64,000 nucleotides of DNA from JAVDCA01 sp035293985. GTDB taxonomy: Bacteria > Pseudomonadota > Alphaproteobacteria > Rhizobiales > Xanthobacteraceae. The position numbers and the translations under genes were made by a program. The stretch covers positions 1 through 64,000 of the forward strand of contig DATGLS010000027.1 in NCBI GenBank assembly GCA_035293985.1, in the 5' to 3' direction. Under the pieces are notes generated by a model. The model saw nothing but the letters and a program-made list of their open reading frames with translations, was not told the origin of the DNA and ran no database searches. This document shows positions 1-9,010 of this stretch, one piece after another. Within the stretch, counting starts at the first letter, position 1. The number at the start of each line of letters is the position of its first letter.

Positions 1-2446
1 TCGGCAAAATCGGCGTCTTCCGCGGCGTAATTGCCGCGGCCTCATTGAAGCATGACCGGCATGGCGTGCCCCTAGACGAACATCGAGGCGTCTTCCGCGG
101 CGTAATTGCCGCGGCCTCATTGAAGCGCGATCCGGCAGAAATATTGCCAGTTCTTGATGTGCACGTCTTCCGCGGCGTAATTGCCGCGGCCTCATTGAAG
201 CGCGACGGCGCCGGAGACGCTCACGCTGCCCTGGCCGAGTCTTCCGCGGCGTAATTGCCGCGGCCTCATTGAAGCCCCTGGATGGCCTTGTAGGCTTCCA
301 TGGCCGTCTTGGTCTTCCGCGGCGTAATTGCCGCGGCCTCATTGAAGCGCGTCAGCGTCGCCACCGCCTTCAGGAACTGCGGCGCGTCTTCCGCGGCGTA
401 ATTGCCGCGGCCTCATTGAAGCCCTACGACCAGCCGTCGGGCTCGGTGACGGGGAATGGCGTCTTCCGCGGCGTAATTGCCGCGGCCTCATTGAAGCTCA
501 CGACCCGGATCGACGCCTTCCTCGAGCTTCAGGGTCTTCCGCGGCGTAATTGCCGCGGCCTCATTGAAGCAAGCCGGCCGACCAGCCGGACTACGACAAG
601 GCGAAGGCGTCTTCCGCGGCGTAATTGCCGCGGCCTCATTGAAGCTCGGCCTTGTTAATGCGCGCGTCGACGCTGCCGAGCCGTGTCTTCCGCGGCGTAA
701 TTGCCGCGGCCTCATTGAAGCTACGCTCTGCGCGTGCGCGCGGATCAGCCCGGTTCCGGCGTCTTCCGCGGCGTAATTGCCGCGGCCTCATTGAAGCCTC
801 GTCATGGGGACCGGCAACGACAACAATACGTGGGGTCTTCCGCGGCGTAATTGCCGCGGCCTCATTGAAGCGAGATCCACGCCAACCTCCTGTGGCCCGA
901 GCACGCCGGTCTTCCGCGGCGTAATTGCCGCGGCCTAATTGAAGCGGGCAAATCCGAAAGGGTGATGCCAACGATCCGGAGGTCTTCCGCGGCGTAATTG
1001 CCGCGGCCTCATTGAAGCTTCTGATGCCCGGCGGCTATCACAATCAAGCACGGATGCCTTCCGCGGCGTAATTGCCGCGGCCTCATTGAAGCGACGAGCC
1101 GGTGATCTGCAGCGTGCGGGCAACGGCGGTCGTCTTCCGCGGCGTAATTGCCGCGGCCTCATTGAAGCACATACGAGCGCACGACCGCGACGCCGACCGC
1201 GCCGACGTCTTCCGCGGCGTAATTGCCGCGGCCTCATTGAAGCTGCCTGGCACGGTCGGATTTCTCTAACGGCGAGTAACTGTCTTCGGCGGCGTAATTG
1301 CCGCGGCCTCATTGAAGCGAGAGTGGCCACGTTCGATTGAGATCTCGCTTGATGCTGTCTTCCGCGGCATAATTGCCGCGGCCTCATTGAAGCGACCAGA
1401 AGCCGCTCTACGGGCAGAACCAGTGGCCGAGTCTTCCGCGGCGTAATTGCCGCGGCCTCATTGAAGCACGTCCACGAGCGTGGGCGCACCGACAATTGTG
1501 ATGTTTTCCGCGGCGTAATTGCCGCGGCCTCATTGAAGCCTGATTAACGATCGATATGGCGAAATCGGAGTGCGAGTTTTCCGCGGCGTAATTGCCGCGG
1601 CCTCATTGAAGCACCGTGCCGCGCTCGCCGCGGCCGCTCTGTGCTGCGCGACGCCGTTTTCCGCGGCGTAATTGCCGCGGCCTCATTGAAGCATCGAAGG
1701 GCCGTCGATAAAGTGCGCGAACAACGTGTCGCGTTTTCCGCGGCGTAATTGCCGCGGCCTCATTGAAGCGAAGAAGCCGGGCTGATGTCGCCGATCGACA
1801 TCCCGAAGTTTTCCGCGGCGTAATTGCCGCGGCCTCATTGAAGCTGGGGGCGCTGTGCTTCATCGCGGCGGTCGTCTTGTGGAGTTTTCCGCGGCGTAAT
1901 TGCCGCGGCCTCATTGAAGCGGCGAGCGCGAGACGATGATCTGGGCTGGCGGTGACGGGTTTTCCGCGGCGTAATTGCCGCGGCCTCATTGAAGCAAATG
2001 TGTAGTCATTTCAGTATCTTCCGGCTTATTTCATGTTTTCCGCGGCGTAATTGCCGCGGCCTCATTGAAGCATAGTCGACAGAGTTGAGCATATGACCGC
2101 TGCGGATCAGGTTTTCCGCGGCGTAATTGCCGCGGCCTCATTGAAGCGAGGGCCATTCTGTTGGCGCTTGTGGATTGTTCGGGTGTTTTCCGCGGCGTAA
2201 TTGCCGCGGCCTCATTGAAGCGAAACAGTGCGCATCTACCCCGGTCCCGACGGAGTGCGGTTTTCCGCGGCGTAATTGCCGCGGCTCATTGAAGCGGGTG
2301 GCCGTCGATCCGCGGGTCGGCAACGCCCATCGCGGTTTTCCGCGGCGTAATTGCCGCGGCCTCATTGAAGCGCCATAGTCTGCCACGGCACCACGAGCGG
2401 CGTGCCGTCGTCTTCCGCGGCGTAACTGCCGCGGCCTCATTGAAGC
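1..2446 (+). CRISPR. CRISPR array, 33 repeats, truncated at window start, no cas genes in view
   Basis: Thirty-three copies of a 37-nt repeat are visible, starting at 15, 90, 165, 239, 312 and so on to 2335 and 2410, with 32 complete spacers of 35-43 nt (mostly 36-39) and a 14-nt remnant at the left edge. Each repeat begins GTCTTCC or GTTTTCC, carries a perfect 7-bp hairpin CCGCGGC/GCCGCGG around the loop GTAATT, and ends ATTGAAGC, which resembles the 8-nt 5-prime handle of Cas6-processed crRNAs. That ending suggests transcription on the plus strand. The last repeat (2410-2446) is degenerate (AAC instead of AAT in the loop), fitting a trailer end at the right and a leader outside the window at the left. 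Other variant repeats are at 909, 1056, 1282, 1357 and 2260 (one base deleted). Subtype cannot be assigned without cas genes. Confidence 0.98.
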
Positions 2447-2482
2447 TAGCCGGTCCCGGCTGCGGTCAGCGTGAGGCGAGAT

Positions 2483-2509
2483 GCTCGTCGGCGCGGAGCG
2501 CCGACGAGC
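2483..2509. repeat. Perfect 11-bp inverted repeat downstream of the CRISPR array
   Basis: GCTCGTCGGCG and its complement flank a 5-base loop, followed by CTCAGGATGAGG. Similar CGGCGCGGAGCGCC cores occur near 15,800. It looks like one of the dispersed intergenic palindromes common in Bradyrhizobium relatives. It lies 36 bases after the last CRISPR repeat, so it could also help end the array transcript, although no T-run follows. Confidence 0.6.
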
Positions 2510-2552
2510 CCTCAGGATGAGGTCGGAGCAAGTAAGGCCATGGAAGGAACCC

Positions 2553-3488
2553 ATGTCGCTTAAGCGTCTCATCCTCGCGCTGATCGTCCTGGTCGTCGCC
2601 GGCGGCCTCGGGTTCTGGATCATCACCATCCCGCAGCGCGTGTCGGTGGTGGCCACCGAGCCCTATCGGGCGCCCGATCTCGCCAACGGGCGCACCATGT
2701 TTCTCGCCGGCGGCTGCGCGGCTTGCCATGCGGTGCCGAAGCAGGACGACAGCACGCGGCTCGGCGGCGGGCGCGCGATCAAGACCGCGTTCGGGACCTT
2801 CTACGCGCCCAACATCTCGTCCGACCCCAAGGATGGCATCGGCGGTTGGAGCGAGGGCGATTTCGTCACCGCCCTCACCAAAGGCACGTCGCCGACCGGC
2901 GAGCACTATTTTCCGGTCTTTCCCTATCCGTCGTACCAGAACATGCGGGTCGACGACGTGCGCGATCTCTTCGCCTATCTCAAGACGCTGCCGGCGGTCG
3001 CCGGCCGCGTGCGCGATCACGACATCCGTTTTCCCTTCGGCTTCCGCCGCCTGATCGGCGGCTGGAAGCTCCTGTTTCTCGCCCGTGAGGCTTATCGGCC
3101 CGACCCGGCGCAATCGCCGGCGTGGCAGCGCGGCGCCTATCTGGTCAACGGGCCCGGCCACTGCGCCGAATGCCACAGCCCGCGCCACCCGCTCGGCGGC
3201 GTCGTGGCGAGCATGCGCTTCGCCGGCGGCCCCGATCCCGAGGGCGGCGATGGTTGGGTTCCCAACATCACCCAGGCGAAGCTCGCCGACTGGTCGGTCA
3301 AGGACATCTCCTACATGCTGGCGACCGGCGACATGCCGGACGGCGATTCGGTGGGCGGCAGCATGGTCGAGGTGATCAAGAACCTCGCCCAGCTCCCCGC
3401 CGCCGACCGCGACGCGATCGCGACCTACGTGAAATCACTGAGCCCGGTCACCGGGCCGCCGCCGCCGAAGAAGAAAAAGAGCGAATAG
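2553..3488 (+). CDS. Membrane-anchored diheme c-type cytochrome
   Basis: A 311-residue protein with an N-terminal membrane anchor (about residues 5-26, LILALIVLVVAGG) and two haem c attachment motifs, CAACH at residues 55-59 and CAECH at 204-208, so two cytochrome c domains face the periplasm. Such diheme cytochromes accept electrons from periplasmic dehydrogenases and pass them to a terminal oxidase; the partner is not evident here. The ATG was chosen because GGAAGGA lies just upstream and the hydrophobic anchor starts immediately; reading further upstream adds a non-hydrophobic stretch. The C-terminus is Pro/Lys-rich, and its final codons fall in an AGCGAATAG motif matching the repeat element that follows. 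Family assignment is firm, substrate unknown. Confidence 0.9.
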   Translation: MSLKRLILALIVLVVAGGLGFWIITIPQRVSVVATEPYRAPDLANGRTMFLAGGCAACHAVPKQDDSTRLGGGRAIKTAFGTFYAPNISSDPKDGIGGWSEGDFVTALTKGTSPTGEHYFPVFPYPSYQNMRVDDVRDLFAYLKTLPAVAGRVRDHDIRFPFGFRRLIGGWKLLFLAREAYRPDPAQSPAWQRGAYLVNGPGHCAECHSPRHPLGGVVASMRFAGGPDPEGGDGWVPNITQAKLADWSVKDISYMLATGDMPDGDSVGGSMVEVIKNLAQLPAADRDAIATYVKSLSPVTGPPPPKKKKSE

Positions 3489-3496
3489 GGCAGAAG

Positions 3497-3592
3497 GGCG
3501 AGTGGTGAGTGGCGAATAGCGAATAGGGGCCGTGCTGTCGCCGAGGTGTTCAAGCCGCATCATATTCGCTATTCGCTATCTGCTACTCGCCC
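3497..3592. repeat. Palindromic element built of TATTCGC/GCGAATA heptads
   Basis: The left arm carries GGCGAGTGG then GCGAATAGCGAATAG; the right arm carries its approximate complement TATTCGCTATTCGCTA then CTACTCGCC. A related element lies between convergent genes near 46,150-46,233. It can fold as a long hairpin and may act as a terminator or be a dispersed REP-like repeat. Confidence 0.7.
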
Positions 3593-3635
3593 CCTCGCGG
3601 CTCGCCGCGATTCGCCCCCACGCGCGCATCCCCGC

Positions 3636-4562
3636 ATGAAAGTCGCCCACGCGATCCTCATCAAGATGCTGTCGGTGCTGCTGTTCGCGATGATGTCGGC
3701 GCTCATCCGCTGGCTCGGCGACCGGGTGCCGCTGGGTCAAGTGGTGTTCTTCCGCAGCGCGTTCGCGATCCTGCCGGTGCTCGCGATCTACGCGCTGCGC
3801 GGCGAGCTCTTCAGCGCGGTGCGCACCGAGCGGCCGTTCGGGCACCTCGGCCGCGGCATGATCAGCGTCGCGGGCATGTTCCTGAGCTTCGCGGCCCTCG
3901 CACGCCTGCCGCTCGCCGACGCCAACGCGCTCTCGTTCGCGTCGCCGCTGATCACGGTCGCGCTCGCGGCGCTGATCCTGAAAGAGCAAGTGCGCATCTA
4001 CCGCTGGACCGCGGTCGGCATCGGCTTCGTCGGCGTGGTGGTGATGCTGTGGCCGTTTCTCGACGTCGGCCACATGACCGCGTCGGCCGAGGCGAGCGTC
4101 GGCGCCGCCTGCGCGCTCGCGGCGGCCTTCACGAATGCGGGCTCCGTGATCCAGACGCGCCGCCTCACCGACAGCGAGACCACCTCCTCGATCGTGTTCT
4201 ACTTCTCGTTCATCTGCGCGCTTATCGGCGCCTGCACGCTGCCGTTCGCCTGGCACCAGCCGACGCTGATCGAGCTCGCCGCGCTGGTGTGCATCGGCTT
4301 CATCGGCGGCATCTCGCACATCCTGCTCACCGAGAGCTACCGCTACGCGGCGGCCTCGGTGGTGGCGCCGTTCGACTACACCGCCATGCTGTGGTCGTTC
4401 CTGTTCGGCTACTGGCTGTTCGACGAGGTGCCGACCACGTACGTTTTCGTCGGCTCCGCCATCGTGGCGGCGAGCGGCCTGTTCGTGATCTGGCGCGAGC
4501 GGCGCCGCGGCATCGAGCGGATTCGCACCAGCGCCATCGCGGGACCGCCGGTCGGGCGGTGA
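3636..4562 (+). CDS. DMT superfamily transporter (EamA domains)
   Basis: A 308-residue polytopic membrane protein with about ten hydrophobic segments arranged as two EamA-like halves (MLSVLLFAMMSALIRWLGD near the start; GGISHILLTESYRYA in the second half). Drug/metabolite transporter family members export amino acids, nucleosides or other metabolites by proton antiport; no specific substrate can be read. An in-frame GTG exists 90 bases upstream, but the intervening peptide is Arg/Pro-rich, lies in the preceding repeat element and lacks hydrophobicity, so the ATG before KVAHAILIKML is preferred. It appears to be a single-gene unit. Confidence 0.88.
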   Translation: MKVAHAILIKMLSVLLFAMMSALIRWLGDRVPLGQVVFFRSAFAILPVLAIYALRGELFSAVRTERPFGHLGRGMISVAGMFLSFAALARLPLADANALSFASPLITVALAALILKEQVRIYRWTAVGIGFVGVVVMLWPFLDVGHMTASAEASVGAACALAAAFTNAGSVIQTRRLTDSETTSSIVFYFSFICALIGACTLPFAWHQPTLIELAALVCIGFIGGISHILLTESYRYAAASVVAPFDYTAMLWSFLFGYWLFDEVPTTYVFVGSAIVAASGLFVIWRERRRGIERIRTSAIAGPPVGR

Positions 4563-4776
4563 ACAGCATCCACAGGGCATAAGAATTCCGCAGCCGCTCG
4601 TCCTCGCGGAAGGTTATATAATACCGCAAAACCGCAGCGCTGTTGCAACGCCGCAACGGCCCGCCATGAAAACGCGCGCGCCACACTTTCCACGGTCGGG
4701 ATTTGCTGGTTTTGGAACCGTCGTAGCGATTAGGCTCGGGGTTGGATGGGTTTGGATACAGGGCGGGGCGGCCTAC

Positions 4777-6168
4777 ATGCGGAATTTCATTCTAGGAAGT
4801 GCGGCGCTGCTGCTCGCCGCTGGCGCCGCGGGTGCGGCCGACATGCCGGTCAAGGCGATGCCCGTGAAGGCGCCGCCGGTCGTGATGTATGACTGGAATG
4901 GCTTCTATATCGGCGGCTTCTACGGCAGCTCGCTGCAGGAGACGAAGGCTCACACGGATCCGCCCGGCGTGGTCGGCGGCACGCATGCCGGCATGGTGCA
5001 CATCAACGGTCAGGGCATCACGTTCGGCGGAACGGTCGGCTACAATTGGCAGTTCCTGCCGGCATGGCTGGTCGGGGTCGAGGCCGATTTCGGCGACATG
5101 GGCCTCGACAAGACCTTCAAGGACTGGGACGACCTCATCCTGACCGGATCGAAGGCGACCTGGTACAGCACGCTGCGTGGCCGCTTCGGCTACGTCACGG
5201 GCCCGTCCTTGATCTACGCGACGGGCGGCGCCGCCTGGGTGCACGTGACCGATACGTTCGGCGGCGGCGCGCCCGGCATCGCCACCGCGAATTCGTCGAC
5301 CCCGGCGGGCTTCGCGGTCGGCGGCGGCATCGAAACCAAGCTGTCACGCAACTGGACGGCCAAGACCGAATATCTCTTCATCGACGTCGGCAGCACCAAT
5401 TTCGGCGCGAATGTCTTCGGCCTTCCGGGCGTGCCGACCACCTTCGACCACACGTACCATGTCATCAAGACCGGCTTGAACTACAAGCTCGACGGCAACT
5501 GGGAAGGCCTGCCGTTCTTCGGCGCGCCGCTGCTGCCCTCGAACCACAGCTGGCAAGGCCTCTATGCCGGCATCAATGTCGGTGGCGGGATGTCGCTGGT
5601 GCGCGCCATCGGCAACCCCTTCGCCCCCGGTGGCCCCGGCGGCGAGGAAAACCCGCAGGGCACCGGCGCCTCGGCGGGCGGCCAGGTGGGCTACAACTAC
5701 ATGCTCGGCCGCACCCCGATCGGGACCTGGTTCGTCGGTCTCGAAGGCGACATCAGCTATCTCGGCATCCACTCGCAGGTCGACGACTGGTTCGACACCG
5801 GCTTCGCACGGTTCGAGGCGGACACAAGCTGGCTCGGAACGGTGCGCGCCCGCGCCGGCACGACCACCGGCCCGGCGCTGCTCTACATGACGGCCGGCGC
5901 CGCGTGGGTTGGGCTCAAAGACGGCTTTGCGCCGACGATCGCGGTCGTTCCGGGCGATCTCGCGTCCCGCACCGCCTTCGGCTACGCGGTCGGCGGCGGA
6001 ACCGAGGTCGCGATCAACGAGCGCTGGTCGGCCAAGGTCGAGTCGCTCTTCGTCGACGTCGGCCACACCAACCATCAGGTCTTTCCGGGCGGGGCGTTCT
6101 ATGCCGACTTCAAGGACCGCTTCATGGTGGTCCGCGCCGGCCTCAACCTGAAGCTCGGCGACTGGTAG
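4777..6168 (+). CDS. Outer-membrane beta-barrel protein with two tandem Omp25-type barrels
   Basis: A 463-residue exported protein with a signal peptide (RNFILGSAALLLAAGAAGA, cleaved before ADMPVKA). The mature part contains two successive porin-like barrels of about 210 residues. The first opens at YDWNGFYIGG and closes near YHVIKTGLNYKL; the second opens at HSWQGLYAGINVGGG and closes at FMVVRAGLNLKLGDW. Most rhizobial Omp25/RopB-like proteins have one such barrel, so this is a tandem duplication inside one chain. It ends in Trp, an acceptable terminal aromatic for BAM insertion. The start at the hydrophobic signal peptide is preferred; an upstream in-frame ATG at 4666 would add a poorly hydrophobic leader. 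Likely a structural or antigen-type outer-membrane protein, not a defined-substrate porin. Confidence 0.88.
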   Translation: MRNFILGSAALLLAAGAAGAADMPVKAMPVKAPPVVMYDWNGFYIGGFYGSSLQETKAHTDPPGVVGGTHAGMVHINGQGITFGGTVGYNWQFLPAWLVGVEADFGDMGLDKTFKDWDDLILTGSKATWYSTLRGRFGYVTGPSLIYATGGAAWVHVTDTFGGGAPGIATANSSTPAGFAVGGGIETKLSRNWTAKTEYLFIDVGSTNFGANVFGLPGVPTTFDHTYHVIKTGLNYKLDGNWEGLPFFGAPLLPSNHSWQGLYAGINVGGGMSLVRAIGNPFAPGGPGGEENPQGTGASAGGQVGYNYMLGRTPIGTWFVGLEGDISYLGIHSQVDDWFDTGFARFEADTSWLGTVRARAGTTTGPALLYMTAGAAWVGLKDGFAPTIAVVPGDLASRTAFGYAVGGGTEVAINERWSAKVESLFVDVGHTNHQVFPGGAFYADFKDRFMVVRAGLNLKLGDW

Positions 6169-6185
6169 CCACGCCAATTGCGATC

Positions 6186-6266
6186 GTCATGCCCGGCCTC
6201 GTGCCGGGCATGCGCGTCTCGGCGCGGACGTAAGACGTGCATGGCCGGAACGAGCCCGGCCATGGC
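6186..6266. repeat. Twin-hairpin intergenic element (CATGCCCGGC family)
   Basis: Two perfect stem-loops, CATGCCCGGC with a CTCGT loop and CATGGCCGG with its complement CCGGCCATG, flank an imperfect CGTCTC/GACGTG core. It sits between convergent genes, and a member of the same family is at 16,875-16,974. It could end transcription from both sides. Confidence 0.7.
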
Positions 6267-6283
6267 GGTTCAACGATAGAATC

Positions 6284-6520
6284 TCAAAACGCCTTGAACG
6301 TGATGATGGTGCGGGTGTCCTGGATGCCCGGAATGGTCTGCACCTTCTCGTTCACGAAGTGGCCGATGTCGGTGTCCTTGTCGACGTAGAACTTGGCCAG
6401 CAGGTCGAAGTCGCCGGCGGTCGAGTAGATCTCGGAGGCGATCTCGGCCTCGGCGAGCGCGGTGGCGACGGCGTAAGCCTTGCCGAGATGGCACTTGATC
6501 TGCACGAAAAAAGGAATCAT
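6284..6520 (-). CDS. Stand-alone Lrp/AsnC ligand-binding (RAM) domain protein
   Basis: This 78-residue protein matches only the C-terminal RAM domain of Lrp/AsnC regulators (IPFFVQIKCHLGKAY at the start; FDLLAKFYVDKDTDIGHFV; TRTIITFKAF at the end). There is no helix-turn-helix. Such stand-alone RAM proteins form oligomers and bind amino acids or act as partners of full regulators. The start is supported by GGAGG about six bases upstream. It is divergent from a TctC receptor gene, so the two might share a control region, but this is inference. Confidence 0.9.
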   Translation of the reverse strand: MIPFFVQIKCHLGKAYAVATALAEAEIASEIYSTAGDFDLLAKFYVDKDTDIGHFVNEKVQTIPGIQDTRTIITFKAF

Positions 6521-6664
6521 GCGCGCCTCCGGCACGACCGTCGTCGGTCGCAATCCAGCAAAATCGCGCCGGATTGACAAGGCGTCGCATCGGCGGCCGA
6601 GCCCTATCGAAATTCCTCCCGGTCGCATAGCGTGCGCGCAAATCGGATGTCTCGGGAGGAGATG

Positions 6665-7642
6665 ATGGCTCGCGCGTGGCGCCTTGCGGCCGTGGCTCTG
6701 ATGCTGGCGGGGACGGGCGCTGCCGCGGCGCAGGATTATCCATCCCGCCCCGTGACCATGGTGGTGCCGTTCGCGGCGGGCGGGCCGATCGACCTGCTCG
6801 GCCGCATCATCCAGCCGGCGCTCGCCAAGGCACTCGGCCAGCCGGTGGTGATCGAGAACGTCACCGGCGGCGGCGGCATGGTGGGCGCGAACCGGGTGAA
6901 GCAGGCGGCGCCCGACGGCTACCAGGTCGTGCTCGGCTCGATCGGGACGCACGCGCTGAGCCCATTGCTGGCGAAGCAGCCCCTGTACGATCCGGTGACC
7001 GATTTCGCGCCCGTGATCCTGGTCGCCGACCTGCCGCTGGTGCTGCTCGCGCGCAAGGATCTGCCGGCGCAGAACCTGCAGGCGTTCATCGCCTATACCA
7101 AGGCCAATCACGCCCGCATGCAGTTCGGCTCCGGCGGCACCGGCACCTCCTCGCATATCGCCTGCGTGCTGCTCGATCAGACGATCGGCGTCGACGTCAC
7201 CCACATTCCCTATCGCGGCGGCGGGCCGGCACTGACCGACATGATGGCGGGCCGCGTCGACTATCTGTGCGCCTACATCTCGCTCGCCGTGCAGGCGGTG
7301 GCGGCCGGCCAGGCGCGCGCGCTCGCGACCTTCGGCCGCCTGCGCTCGCCCGTGATGCCGTCCGTGCCGACCGCCGACGAGCAGGGGCTCAAAGGCCTCG
7401 ACGCGCCGACGTGGAATGCGATCTTCGCGCCCAAGGGCGCGCCGCCAACCGTGGTGGCGAAGCTCAATGCGGCGGTGTCGCAGGCGCTCGACGATGCGAC
7501 CGTGCGCGCGCGACTCGCGCAGCTCGGCCTCGACGTGCCGCCGCCGCAGGAGCGCACGCCGGACTATCTCGCGAGGTACGTCGCCGCCGAGAAGGTGCGC
7601 TGGGCGCCCGCCGTGACGGCGAGCGGCGCCGGGGTGGAGTAG
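6665..7642 (+). CDS. TctC/Bug family tripartite tricarboxylate transporter substrate-binding protein
   Basis: A 325-residue periplasmic receptor with a signal peptide (WRLAAVALMLAGTGAAAA) and the typical Bug opening YPSRPVTMVVPFAAGGPID, followed by VIENVTGGGGMVGA and HIPYRGGGPALTDMMAGRVD. These proteins bind carboxylates or similar small acids for TctAB-type transporters or as sensors. No tctA or tctB is nearby. The start was placed at the second of two adjacent ATGs because GGGAGGA lies 4 bases before it; 6662 is the alternative. A second paralogue follows about 260 bases downstream. Confidence 0.9.
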   Translation: MARAWRLAAVALMLAGTGAAAAQDYPSRPVTMVVPFAAGGPIDLLGRIIQPALAKALGQPVVIENVTGGGGMVGANRVKQAAPDGYQVVLGSIGTHALSPLLAKQPLYDPVTDFAPVILVADLPLVLLARKDLPAQNLQAFIAYTKANHARMQFGSGGTGTSSHIACVLLDQTIGVDVTHIPYRGGGPALTDMMAGRVDYLCAYISLAVQAVAAGQARALATFGRLRSPVMPSVPTADEQGLKGLDAPTWNAIFAPKGAPPTVVAKLNAAVSQALDDATVRARLAQLGLDVPPPQERTPDYLARYVAAEKVRWAPAVTASGAGVE

Positions 7643-7663
7643 GGGACGCGAGTTGCAACTTGC

Positions 7664-7800
7664 TCCTCCTCACGGTGAGGAGCGTCGCGCAGCGACGCGT
7701 CTCGAACCATGGGCCGCGAGTCGACGCGGCGTCATAGGGGCCGCGTCGTCCTTCGAGACGCCTCGCGCGAAGGGACGCGAGGCTCCTCAGGAACGAGGCG
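7664..7800. repeat. Imperfect palindromic intergenic element
   Basis: The CTCGAACCATGG... and ...CCTTCGAGACGCCTCGC arms, with GGTGAGGAGCG and CTCCTCAGG at the edges, resemble the CCTGAGGAGC / TCTCGAAGGATG class of repeats dispersed in Bradyrhizobium relatives. No coding potential was seen between the two TctC genes. Confidence 0.55.
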
Positions 7801-7902
7801 GGTCGGCACTCGCATTACCTCGCTCTACTGCGGGCTCGACGCGCTTGCGCGCCGTGCCCGGCCACGTATGCTGCCCACCCTCTGCTGTCGGGGAAATCCG
7901 TG

Positions 7903-8871
7903 ATGATCCGCATTGCATGCCGCCTGATCCTGCTCGCTCTCGTGCTCGCACCCGCGAGCGCGCCGGCGCAAAGCGGCTATCCGAACCATGCGGTGAAGAT
8001 CATCGTGCCGTTCCCGCCCGGCGGCATCAACGACATCCTGGCGCGCGTGGTCGGCGAGAAGCTGCAGGCGAAATGGGGCCAGCCGGTGGTGGTCGACGAT
8101 CGCACCGGCGCGGGCGGCAATATCGGCGCGGCCGTCGTCGCCCAGGCCGATCCGGACGGCTACACGCTCCTCGTCTCGGCCGCCGGCCCGTTCGCGATCA
8201 ACGGCGCGCTCTACAAGCATCTCACCTACGTGCCGGACAAGTTCGTGCCGATCGCGCTGGTCGGCTCGGTGCCGAACCTGATCATCGTGCGCAAGGAGCT
8301 GCCGGTCGACAACGTCAAGGACCTGATCGCATATCTCAAAGCGAACGACGGCAAGGTGATCTACGGCAGCCAGGGCGTCGGCGCGACGACGCATCTCACC
8401 GCCAACATGTTCATGACGATGACGGGCACCCACATGGTGCACGTGCCCTACCGCGGCGAGACGCTGGTGCTGCAGGACATGCTGGGCGGCCGGGTCGACC
8501 TGTTCTTCGGCAACGTCTCGGCGGCGCTCGCGCTCTACCGCGCCGGCAAGGTGAAGGTGCTCGCCGTCACCGACACCAAGCGCGCGCCGCTGCTGCCCGA
8601 GGTGCCGACCACCGCCGAGGCCGGCCTGCCGGGCCTCGTCGCGGTCGGCTGGTTCGCGCTCGCCGGGCCGCCCGGCATGAAGCCGGAGCTCGCCGAGCAG
8701 ATCTCCGCCGCCGTCAACGAGGCGCTGGCGATGCCCGACGTGCAGAAGCGCTTCCATGACCTCGCGGTCGATCCGATGGGCGGCACGCCCGCGCATATGG
8801 CCGACTTCATCAAGGACGAGAAGGTGCGCTGGGGCGACGTGATCAAGCAGAACCACATCGTGCTGGAGTGA
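7903..8871 (+). CDS. TctC/Bug family substrate-binding protein (second copy)
   Basis: A 322-residue receptor with signal peptide (RLILLALVLAPASAPAQS) and Bug motifs YPNHAVKIIVPFPPGGIND, VVDDRTGAGGNIGA and HVPYRGETLVLQDMLGGRVD. It is a clear relative of the preceding gene but diverged enough to be an old duplication or an independent acquisition. GTG and ATG start codons are adjacent; the ATG follows GGGGAAA. No membrane components of a TTT transporter are nearby, so it is an orphan receptor. The ligand cannot be told from sequence. Confidence 0.9.
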   Translation: MIRIACRLILLALVLAPASAPAQSGYPNHAVKIIVPFPPGGINDILARVVGEKLQAKWGQPVVVDDRTGAGGNIGAAVVAQADPDGYTLLVSAAGPFAINGALYKHLTYVPDKFVPIALVGSVPNLIIVRKELPVDNVKDLIAYLKANDGKVIYGSQGVGATTHLTANMFMTMTGTHMVHVPYRGETLVLQDMLGGRVDLFFGNVSAALALYRAGKVKVLAVTDTKRAPLLPEVPTTAEAGLPGLVAVGWFALAGPPGMKPELAEQISAAVNEALAMPDVQKRFHDLAVDPMGGTPAHMADFIKDEKVRWGDVIKQNHIVLE

Positions 8872-8882
8872 CGTGGAGTAGG

Positions 8883-8936
8883 GGGCAACCGCGCCCGGGA
8901 GCCCGCATGGGCAAAATCGCTCTCGCGCGGTTGCCC
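8883..8936. repeat. Inverted repeat GGGCAACCGCGC downstream of TctC gene
   Basis: Perfect 12-base arms GGGCAACCGCGC and GCGCGGTTGCCC enclose 30 bases. A further TTTTGCCCCCC lies a little beyond. It could end transcription of the receptor gene before the thiamine operon. Confidence 0.55.
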
Positions 8937-8976
8937 ACGCGGCGAGGTCGCGCTACGTGATTTTGCCCCCCACGGC

Positions 8977-9005
8977 TTGATGCGTGGCGTCGATAGGAAT
9001 AATTA
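8977..9005 (+). promoter_or_regulatory. Possible sigma-70 type promoter for the thi operon
   Basis: TTGATG, 17 bases, then TAATTA would place a start of transcription within about 10 bases of the 5-prime edge of the TPP riboswitch. The -35 is good, the -10 poor. The call rests mainly on position. Confidence 0.35.
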
Positions 9006-9010
9006 CATCG

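Noticed and set aside
2447..2552. CRISPR leader at the right end of the array
   Set aside because: The sequence is GC-rich, short and contains a palindrome; the last repeat is degenerate, so the trailer is more likely here and the leader lies left of the window.
45..2656. Open frames on both strands across the CRISPR array (repeating FRGVIAAASLK or MRPRQLRRG peptides)
   Set aside because: They are translations of the 37-nt repeat; the peptide period follows repeat plus spacer and breaks with spacer length.
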